9,568 nucleotides of DNA from positions 1 to 9,568 of the forward strand of contig JABMOJ010000072.1 of the NCBI GenBank assembly GCA_013204195.1. The letters run 5' to 3'. This DNA is from SAR86 cluster bacterium. GTDB taxonomy: Bacteria > Pseudomonadota > Gammaproteobacteria > Pseudomonadales > Azotimanducaceae. The translations under genes were made by a program, and so were the position numbers. Positions 1 through 5,104 of this stretch are shown here, piece after piece. Numbering within the stretch: position 1 is the first letter of the stretch; every line of letters begins with the position of its first letter. The notes under the pieces were generated by a model that saw only the letters and a program-made list of their open reading frames with translations, searched no databases and was not told where the DNA came from.

Positions 1-19
1 ACCGCTCTGCCACCCCTCC
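1..19 (-). tRNA. tRNA-Ser, 5' end only (cut by window edge)
   Basis: Read on the minus strand from 19 down to 1, the sequence is GGAGGGGTGGCAGAGCGGT. This is the usual start of a bacterial class II serine tRNA: a 7-nt acceptor strand GGAGGGG, then T8, then the D-arm beginning GCAGAGCGGT. The anticodon, variable arm and 3' end lie outside the window, so the isoacceptor cannot be read. The well-placed promoter just upstream supports a real gene. It could also be a chance match or a tRNA fragment, since only 19 nt are visible. Confidence 0.72.
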
Positions 20-30
20 GAACGAGGCGT

Positions 31-59
31 AATATATGTCATTTCGAGCCGCTTGTTAA
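31..59 (-). promoter_or_regulatory. sigma70-type promoter of the tRNA-Ser gene
   Basis: On the minus strand a -35 box TTAACA (59 to 54, five of six consensus bases) is followed by a 17-nt spacer and a -10 box TATATT (36 to 31). The expected start point is near position 24, about 5 nt before the mature tRNA end. The stretch after the -10 box (ACGCCTCG) is GC-rich, like the discriminators of stable-RNA promoters under stringent control; that regulation is inferred. Confidence 0.6.
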
Positions 60-150
60 GCGACTTCTGCAATCTTCTCAAGGATTCATTGATCATTTGT
101 GCCGAAAGCCGAAAATTGCGACTATGCAGCGGTCTACGCAGGTGTTTTTA

Positions 151-465
151 ATGTTCGAATTGTCGATGATTTTCGGGGTGGTGTTGATCGTGCTGTACTG
201 GCAGGCGTCTATGCGAGCCAAAGAGTTAGCAGTTAGGGCTGCAAGCCAGGAAAGCCAACGTTGCGAAGTTCAGTTGTTGGACCAGACGGTGCATCAGCTC
301 AAAATTTCGTTGAGCCGTGATCAAAACAAGCAGTGGCGGGTGTGGCGGGAGTTTCAATTTGAATACACCGATGATGGTGAGTCGCGGTTTAAGGGTCGTG
401 TGACGATGTTGGGGTCGCGGGTTTTACGAATTGCCATGGAGACGTTCAATCCGGTGATTCACTAA
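151..465 (+). CDS. DUF3301-like small membrane-anchored protein
   Basis: A 104-residue protein of unknown function. Residues 4-17 form one hydrophobic segment (FGVVLIVLYW), giving a single N-terminal membrane anchor. The rest is soluble, with a charged helix (RAKELAVRAA, 22-31), a Cys-Glu-Val followed by QLLDQTV (41-47), and a C-terminal part rich in beta strands with FEY and FKGRV motifs. The pattern of membrane anchor, KELA helix, Cys, QLLDxTV and FEY is what I recall of DUF3301 proteins in gammaproteobacteria, about 100 residues long. I prefer ATG 151 because AGGTG (140-144) lies 6 nt upstream and the family starts just before the membrane segment. In-frame TTG 97 and ATG 124 are also open but lack a clear ribosome site. 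The gene runs divergently from tRNA-Ser. No function is inferred. Confidence 0.72.
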   Translation: MFELSMIFGVVLIVLYWQASMRAKELAVRAASQESQRCEVQLLDQTVHQLKISLSRDQNKQWRVWREFQFEYTDDGESRFKGRVTMLGSRVLRIAMETFNPVIH

Positions 466-533
466 GCGGGCAAGCTTTGCCGTTAGGATTACCGGTTTAA
501 TTCATAGTATGCGGCATTGTCTGTGGGGAGGAT

Positions 534-568
534 TCGCGCGAGTCACCGATCCTTATCTTGACGCGCGA
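534..568. other. imperfect hairpin in the convergent gap
   Basis: In the 158-nt gap between the DUF3301-like gene and the MerR-TPR gene, TCGCGCG-(ag)-TCA pairs with TGA-CGCGCGA: ten pairs, a 2-nt bulge and a 13-nt loop. It lies between two converging genes and could slow polymerase from either side. There is no U-tract, so it is not a canonical terminator. A smaller stem, GGCAA-GCT-TTGCC (469-481), sits right after the DUF3301 stop. Nothing else is visible in the gap. Confidence 0.3.
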
Positions 569-623
569 CACGAGTCTGTTCAGTGATGCAGGCAGGTGCG
601 TATATAAGGTTGGGCTGTGTCCT

Positions 624-1436
624 TTACCAAGAATCGCTGAGCGCTTTATAGGTTTTCAAGTGCGACAGCGCCAGCAGGTGTTCGCCCCTGACCTCATAGA
701 GCCGCGATAAGTTGTAATGCGCGTCTGCGAAGGCATCAGCATGCTTGTACGCAATGATGGCATCTTCGAAACGTCCCATGTCTTCCAGCAGTGTGCCGAA
801 ATTAAACGAGGCAAGCAGGTGATCAGGCTCCAGCGTGAGCGCCTGAACATAGTGCTCTTCTGCGAGTAGCGGCTGGTTAGATTCTTGCATCAAGCGCCCT
901 AGGTTAACGTGGGCGTCGGCGTGATGAGGATCCAACTGCAGGGCGCGTAGGTAGGCGGCGGGGGCGTCTTCGGGCGTGACAGCTTCCAGGTCTACCCCCA
1001 AATCAAACCAGTCATCGCTAGTCAGATGATCTTGTCGCGACGCATCCTGGGCAGCCTGGCGAGCAAGGGGAGCCACTGATCCCGCCAAGTCGGAAATCGT
1101 GAAGTTGAAGTGGAGTTGGCCGCTTTCGGGGTTGTAAACGTGATCTTGGTTGCGAATCACCACCGCACCGCCGTCGCCGGTGATACGCAAGGACGTCAGG
1201 GCGCGATGGGGTAATTGTCGCTGCAGGCTGAGCAAGGTACGATTGATGCGAGCCTGGCTGACGCCGGTGTTAATTAATTCTTTGGCGGTGCGCAACAGCA
1301 CAATATCTTGAAAGCTGAATTGATAGCGGCTGCTGGGTTCGCGATTGATATCAATGATGCCACGAGCGAGTTCACGAATTGACCGTGGCGCCATGGACAG
1401 CAGTTCAGCGACCTCGCGAGTGGAATAGCCTTTCAT
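624..1436 (-). CDS. MerR-type HTH / tetratricopeptide-repeat protein, putative transcription regulator
   Basis: A 270-residue protein joining two modules. Residues 4-75 resemble a MerR-family winged helix-turn-helix: STREVAELL is the first helix, SIREL the recognition helix, and FSFQDIVLLRTAKELINTGVS the conserved second half. Residues 80-115 form a short beta-rich linker. From about 142 to 266 there are four TPR-like units, recognisable by the spacing of W/A, LG, A and P residues: AAYLRALQLDP, AEEHYVQALTLEP, and degenerate copies to the C-terminus. MerR proteins normally end in an effector-binding or dimerising coiled coil; here TPRs take that place, suggesting control through a protein partner. 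The start is supported by AGGG 6 nt upstream. The gene lies 86 nt behind the acyl-CoA dehydrogenase gene on the same strand and is probably co-transcribed. DNA binding and the target are inferred; a non-regulatory scaffold is possible. Confidence 0.75.
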   Translation of the reverse strand: MKGYSTREVAELLSMAPRSIRELARGIIDINREPSSRYQFSFQDIVLLRTAKELINTGVSQARINRTLLSLQRQLPHRALTSLRITGDGGAVVIRNQDHVYNPESGQLHFNFTISDLAGSVAPLARQAAQDASRQDHLTSDDWFDLGVDLEAVTPEDAPAAYLRALQLDPHHADAHVNLGRLMQESNQPLLAEEHYVQALTLEPDHLLASFNFGTLLEDMGRFEDAIIAYKHADAFADAHYNLSRLYEVRGEHLLALSHLKTYKALSDSW

Positions 1437-1522
1437 CAGTTGCCCTATAGTTTCGGTGCCTTATTTCACAATCACTTTCTCTCGAACAGCGTCTGCGGCA
1501 AGGCTTCTCTCAATAGCCTGGA

Positions 1523-2674
1523 TTAACCCAGTTGCTTCAGCAAGTCTTTGGCAATCACCGTTTGCTGAATTTCGGAAGTCCCTTCATAGATGCGGAACAA
1601 CCGCACGTCGCGGTAAAACCGTTCGATGCCATAGTCTTCAACATAACCTGCGCCGCCATGTATTTGCACCGCGTTGTCGGCGACCCGTCCAACCATCTCG
1701 GTGGCGAATAGTTTGCACGCTGCCGCTAGGGCCGCGACGTTTTCGCCGGCGTCACGGCGTCTGGCAACGTCCTCAACCATGCAGCGCGCGGCATACATTT
1801 CGGTCTGGCTGCGAGCCAGCATGGATTGAATCATTTGAAACTCGAAGATCGGTTTGCCGAACTGCTTGCGTTCCGAGGCATATTTGACGCTGTCGCGGAT
1901 CAGCCGCTCGGCAATACCGACGCTAAGGGCGCTGATATGCAAGCGGCCCTTATCCAATACTTTCATGGCGGTTCTGAAGCCAACATCTTCCTTGCCGCCT
2001 ACCAGGTCGGCAGCGCTAACCCTGACGTCGTCAAACATCACATCACAAACGTAAGTGCCTTGCTGGCCCATTTTGCGATAGGGTTGGCCCATGCTGATGC
2101 CCGGGCTCTTGGCGTCGACCAGAAATGCAGACACACCACGGGAGCCGGTTTCGTTGGCATTGGTGCGGGCGAAAACGGTGAGCAATTGGGCCTTCGGCGC
2201 ATTAGTGATATAGCGTTTCGTGCCGTTAAGCAGGTAGTCATCGCCAGCTTTTTTTGCCGTCAAGCGCACAGATGCTGCGTCAGACCCTGCCTCTGGCTCG
2301 GTTAGGCAGAAGCTGCCGATGATTTCACCGGTGGCCATGCCAGGCAGGTACTGCTGTTTCTGGGCCTCGGTGCCATCAATGATCAAGGCCTGTGAGCCAA
2401 TACCGACATTGGTGCCAAAGATCGAGCGAAACGCCGGTGAGGTATGGCCAAAAACTCGTGCAACCGCCACTTCTTCACTCATGTTCAAGCCCAGGCCGCC
2501 GTAGGCTTCGGGTATGGTCAGGCCGAACAAGCCCATCTCACGCATGTCCTGGATGACATCATCGGGGATCAGGTCTTCGGCACCAACCTGTGATTCCAGT
2601 GGGCGTAAACGGTTTTCAACGAATTTATCGATGGTGTCGAGCAGTTGCTTCAGAGTGTCAGCGTCAAGGGCCAT
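1523..2674 (-). CDS. acyl-CoA dehydrogenase family protein
   Basis: An FAD enzyme of 383 residues that should introduce the alpha-beta double bond into an acyl-CoA thioester and pass electrons to electron-transfer flavoprotein. All three family regions are visible: the helical N-terminal domain, the flavin/substrate motif CLTEPEAGSD (123-132), YITNA (155-159), ERKQFGKPI (268-276), and QIHGGAGY (337-344) near the end. The catalytic base is Glu364 in the IYEGTSEIQ motif, the position used by medium- and short-chain acyl-CoA dehydrogenases. Chain length or branched-chain preference cannot be read. I chose ATG 2674 because AAGG lies 6 nt upstream and the length fits the family; an in-frame ATG at 2734 would add 20 unconserved residues and start inside the promoter region. 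It is divergent from gcdH and probably leads an operon with the MerR-TPR gene. Confidence 0.92.
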   Translation of the reverse strand: MALDADTLKQLLDTIDKFVENRLRPLESQVGAEDLIPDDVIQDMREMGLFGLTIPEAYGGLGLNMSEEVAVARVFGHTSPAFRSIFGTNVGIGSQALIIDGTEAQKQQYLPGMATGEIIGSFCLTEPEAGSDAASVRLTAKKAGDDYLLNGTKRYITNAPKAQLLTVFARTNANETGSRGVSAFLVDAKSPGISMGQPYRKMGQQGTYVCDVMFDDVRVSAADLVGGKEDVGFRTAMKVLDKGRLHISALSVGIAERLIRDSVKYASERKQFGKPIFEFQMIQSMLARSQTEMYAARCMVEDVARRRDAGENVAALAAACKLFATEMVGRVADNAVQIHGGAGYVEDYGIERFYRDVRLFRIYEGTSEIQQTVIAKDLLKQLG

Positions 2675-2729
2675 GTTGTACCTTATAGGAGTTAATAAAC
2701 GAAACGCGGGTGCGAGTCTTGGCCTGTAT

Positions 2730-2753
2730 ATCATAGACCAGTGTCTATATAAT
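2730..2753. promoter_or_regulatory. divergent promoter region with a 16-nt palindrome
   Basis: The inverted repeat ATAGAC-CAGT-GTCTAT (2733-2748) has perfect 6-nt arms. Its right arm touches a perfect -10 box TATAAT on the plus strand (2748-2753, for gcdH). Its left arm overlaps TATGAT on the minus strand (2735 to 2730, for the acyl-CoA dehydrogenase). No good -35 box is visible for either direction; CTGACG (2760 to 2755) with a 19-nt spacer is the best on the minus strand. One dimeric regulator bound here could cover both -10 boxes. The binding protein is unknown. Confidence 0.5.
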
Positions 2754-2848
2754 GCGTCAGATTCGAATTAGCGTAATGAAAGGCCGCATTGTAAGCATCC
2801 TTTCGGCAAAGCGCCAACCTAACACAAACACGAATTTCAGGAGTAGTC

Positions 2849-4018
2849 ATGGCCGGATTTAAATGGGACGACCCGTTCTTTCTCGATGATCAGTTGACGG
2901 AAGATGAGCGACTGATTCGAGACACGGCCAGAGACTATTCCCAGGAAAAGCTGCAGACTCGGGTTAAGCAAGCCTTCCGTGATGAGCACTTTCATCGCGA
3001 GATCATGAGCGAGATGGGGCAGTTAGGCTTACTGGGCGCCACGTTACCTGAAGAATACGGGGGTTCGGCGGTCAATTACGTGTCTTATGGCCTGGTCGCC
3101 CGAGAAGTGGAGCGGGTCGACAGTGGCTATCGGTCTGCCATGAGTGTTCAGTCGTCACTGGTGATGCACCCGATCTATGCTTACGGTAGTGATGCCCAGC
3201 GCGAGAAATACCTGCCAAAGCTTGCCAGTGGTGAGTGGGTCGGTTGTTTTGGTCTGACGGAGCCAGATTATGGTTCTGATCCTGGCAGCATGGTGACGAA
3301 GGCGGAGAAGACCAGCCATGGCTATCTGCTGAATGGCGCCAAGATGTGGATTACAAACTCGCCTATTGCTGATCTGGCGGTGGTGTGGGCCAAGCTCGAT
3401 GGGGTGATCCGTGGGTTCGTGGTTGAACGCGGCATGAAGGGTTTCTCAACCCCGAAAATCGAAGGCAAGATGAGCCTACGAGCGTCGGTCACGGGTGAAA
3501 TCGTGCTTGAAGATGTCGAAGTCCCAGAAGAGAACCTGCTGCCGAATGTGAAAGGCCTGGCAGGTCCCTTCGGCTGCTTGAACAAAGCGCGCTATGGGAT
3601 TTCCTGGGGCGCGATGGGTGCCGCAGAATATTGCTGGCATGCCGCACGCACCTATACCATGGAACGTAAGCAGTTCAATCGACCCCTGGCCCAGAATCAA
3701 TTGATTCAAAAGAAGCTGGCGGATATGCAGACAGAGATTACGCTGGGCTTGCAGGGTTCATTGCGCATCGGTCGGTTGATGGATGATGACAACTGCCCCG
3801 TTGAGGTGATCTCCTTAATGAAGCGTAATAACTGTGGCAAGGCCCTGGATATTGCCCGCATGTCACGGGATATGCATGGCGGCAATGGTATCTCGGATGA
3901 GTACCATGTGATTCGGCATTTGATGAACCTGGAAACCGTGAATACCTATGAAGGCACCCACGACGTTCATGCTCTGATCTTGGGTCGGGCGCAGACAGGT
4001 TTGCAGGCATTCTTCTAG
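2849..4018 (+). CDS. gcdH: glutaryl-CoA dehydrogenase
   Basis: FAD enzyme of 389 residues that oxidises and decarboxylates glutaryl-CoA to crotonyl-CoA, the late step of lysine, hydroxylysine, tryptophan and glutarate breakdown, with electrons going to ETF. The identification is firm. The flavin motif [14 protein letters not shown] is at 135-148, and the catalytic Glu368 is in [16 protein letters not shown]. The residues that in the human enzyme recognise the terminal carboxylate and promote decarboxylation are all kept with the same spacing: Glu88, Arg95, Ser96 and Ser99 (human Glu87, Arg94, Ser95, Ser98). MWITNS (166-171) is also typical. The length is normal for the mature family. ATG 2849 has AGGAG 5 nt upstream. 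The gene stands alone on its strand, divergent from another acyl-CoA dehydrogenase; no LysR regulator or CoA-transferase, often found beside gcdH, is in view. Confidence 0.97.
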   Translation: MAGFKWDDPFFLDDQLTEDERLIRDTARDYSQEKLQTRVKQAFRDEHFHREIMSEMGQLGLLGATLPEEYGGSAVNYVSYGLVAREVERVDSGYRSAMSVQSSLVMHPIYAYGSDAQREKYLPKLASGEWVGCFGLTEPDYGSDPGSMVTKAEKTSHGYLLNGAKMWITNSPIADLAVVWAKLDGVIRGFVVERGMKGFSTPKIEGKMSLRASVTGEIVLEDVEVPEENLLPNVKGLAGPFGCLNKARYGISWGAMGAAEYCWHAARTYTMERKQFNRPLAQNQLIQKKLADMQTEITLGLQGSLRIGRLMDDDNCPVEVISLMKRNNCGKALDIARMSRDMHGGNGISDEYHVIRHLMNLETVNTYEGTHDVHALILGRAQTGLQAFF

Positions 4019-4028
4019 TCTTTGCAAG

Positions 4029-4050
4029 ATCGGCGCTGATTTGCGCCGGT
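4029..4050 (+). other. hairpin just after gcdH
   Basis: ATCGGCGC-TGATTT-GCGCCGGT forms eight pairs (one G-U) around a 6-nt loop, starting 10 nt after the gcdH stop codon. No U-tract follows, so it may stabilise the mRNA 3' end rather than terminate. Function is inferred from position only. Confidence 0.35.
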
Positions 4051-4078
4051 GAGCCTTAAGTGCTGTTGTTCTAGCCTG

Positions 4079-4102
4079 AGTCGCACACCCCAGTGCGACT
4101 TT
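4079..4102 (+). terminator. possible weak terminator after gcdH
   Basis: AGTCGCAC-ACCCCA-GTGCGACT is a perfect 8-pair stem with a 6-nt loop, ending in CTTTG. The short T run is poor for an intrinsic terminator. It is the only one of the three hairpins here with any T-tract. Confidence 0.35.
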
Positions 4103-4105
4103 GAC

Positions 4106-4131
4106 GCCCGCGAGACAGGGTTCTCGCGGGC
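4106..4131 (+). other. strong perfect hairpin in the gcdH-gacA gap
   Basis: GCCCGCGAGA-CAGGGT-TCTCGCGGGC is a perfect 10-pair GC-rich stem with a 6-nt loop. It starts only 6 nt after the previous hairpin and is followed by TATACC, with no U-tract in either direction. It may be part of a compound 3' structure of the gcdH transcript. Confidence 0.4.
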
Positions 4132-4139
4132 TATACCGC

Positions 4140-4173
4140 ACGTCATTGACGTCCTTCCCTTCTGCGTTATTGT
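4140..4173 (+). promoter_or_regulatory. candidate gacA promoter with palindrome over the -35 box
   Basis: TTGACG (4146-4151, five of six) and TATTGT (4168-4173, four of six) are separated by 16 nt and would start transcription near 4180, about 67 nt before gacA. The -35 box lies inside the palindrome ACGTCA-T-TGACGT (4140-4152), which could serve as an operator. The -10 box is weak. Confidence 0.4.
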
Positions 4174-4197
4174 CAGTAAAGTAGTATCTACCCTGCG

Positions 4198-4229
4198 ACA
4201 AACGGTTTGTTATTCATTCGAGTGATAAC
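4198..4229 (+). promoter_or_regulatory. two overlapping palindromes in the gacA leader
   Basis: ACAAAC-G-GTTTGT (4198-4210) is a perfect inverted repeat. GTTAT...ATAAC (4209-4229) encloses a second self-pairing core, CATTCGAGTG. They share two bases, so in RNA the two stems would compete. The gacA ribosome site AGGAGA (4235-4240) follows 5 nt later, 6 nt before the ATG. They could be DNA operators or leader RNA structure; neither is proven. Confidence 0.4.
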
Positions 4230-4246
4230 AAGACAGGAGACGCATC

Positions 4247-4894
4247 ATGATTCGAGTTCTAGTCGTTGACGACCATCAATTGGTTCGAGTTGGTACCTCG
4301 AGGTTACTGGCAGATGTAGAAGGGCTGAAGGTGGTTGGTCAAGCTGGTAGCGGCGAGGAGGCCATTGAGCAGGTTCGACATCTGAAACCAGACGTGGTGC
4401 TGATGGACGTGCAGATGCCTGGTATTGGTGGGCTCGAGGCCACTAGGCGCTGCTTGCGGGTCGATCCAAGCATCAAGGTGGTGGCTGTCACTGTCTGTGA
4501 AAGCGAACCTTATCCTTCTAAGTTACTCAATGTCGGTGCCCATGGCTATGTCACCAAGCGGGCAGATATTGAAGAGATGGTCCGTGCTATTAAGAAGGTT
4601 GTCACGGGTCAGCGTTATGTCAGTGCGGAAATCGCCCAGGCTATGGCCCTCAAACCGTTTTCGGAAAACGAAGCTTCACCCTTTGAGGCCTTGTCAAATC
4701 GAGAGATGCAAATCACTTTGATGATTGTCGATGGTACCAAGGTGCCTTGTATCTCGAGAAATCTTTCTTTGAGCCCGAAAACTGTTAACAGCTACCGCTA
4801 CAGAATATTTGAGAAACTCGATCTGATGAATGATGTGGGCCTGACCAAGCTTGCGATAAAGCATGGCATTATTGATGCGGGTGCCGTTGGTTAG
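4247..4894 (+). CDS. gacA: GacA/UvrY-family response regulator
   Basis: A 215-residue two-component response regulator. The receiver domain (about 1-120) has the acidic pair Asp8-Asp9, phospho-acceptor Asp54 in LMDVQMPG, Thr82 and Lys104 in YVTKRA. The LuxR-type DNA-binding domain (about 145-208) shows LSNREMQI, ISRNLSLSPKTVNSYRYRIFEKL and the closing LTKLAIKHGII. Length and the receiver segment ESEPYPSKLL match UvrY/SirA/GacA. In relatives the partner kinase is BarA/GacS, and the main targets are small RNAs (csrB/rsmZ type) that titrate CsrA/RsmA and so control secretion, biofilm and secondary metabolism; neither kinase nor RNA gene is visible here. The position upstream of uvrC is conserved in gammaproteobacteria. 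The recognition helix reads KTVNSYRYRIFEKL, close to the usual pattern. The start has a strong AGGAGA 6 nt upstream. Confidence 0.95.
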   Translation: MIRVLVVDDHQLVRVGTSRLLADVEGLKVVGQAGSGEEAIEQVRHLKPDVVLMDVQMPGIGGLEATRRCLRVDPSIKVVAVTVCESEPYPSKLLNVGAHGYVTKRADIEEMVRAIKKVVTGQRYVSAEIAQAMALKPFSENEASPFEALSNREMQITLMIVDGTKVPCISRNLSLSPKTVNSYRYRIFEKLDLMNDVGLTKLAIKHGIIDAGAVG

Positions 4895-4936
4895 CCATTA
4901 GCACGTCACCAGGCTGTTAGAGCATTCGCCGGCTAG

Positions 4937-4978
4937 TTAGCCAGGAGTTAGCCAGGAGATAGCCAGCTAGCGAGGAAG
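4937..4978 (+). repeat. short tandem repeats carrying AGGA motifs between gacA and uvrC
   Basis: Two exact copies of TTAGCCAGGAG (4937-4947, 4948-4958) are followed by a degenerate unit ATAGCCAGCTAG (4959-4970) and CGAGGAAG (4971-4978). A further TTAGCC lies across the gacA stop (4891-4896) and another AGGA at about 5036. Three AGGA cores therefore fall within 33 nt. GGCT-AGTT-AGCC (4931-4942) can form a small stem before the first. AGGA/ANGGA is the core of CsrA/RsmA binding sites, but it is also a Shine-Dalgarno sequence and no start codon fits it here. Confidence 0.6.
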
Positions 4979-5104
4979 TATCAGTTAACTCGCGGTGACG
5001 GGTATTATATCGGTGGGTTGGGCAATCGAGCGCACAGGACGCTGGCACTCGGGTCGCGAGCCTCGTATCATCATGAGATTACTTAGCCGCGACTAGTCTC
5101 GTTC

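Noticed and set aside
2..151. Plus-strand frame open from the window edge to a TAA overlapping ATG 151, like a coupled upstream gene end
   Set aside because: The deduced residues look random, and the region is occupied on the other strand by the tRNA-Ser start and its promoter.
1456..1887. 143-codon plus-strand frame opposite the acyl-CoA dehydrogenase gene
   Set aside because: It is the antisense of a clear enzyme gene, and its product is Arg/Cys-rich without any family motif.
2675..2734. 20-residue N-terminal extension of the acyl-CoA dehydrogenase from ATG 2734
   Set aside because: The extra residues are not family-like, the start would fall in the promoter palindrome, and ATG 2674 has a ribosome site at the right distance.
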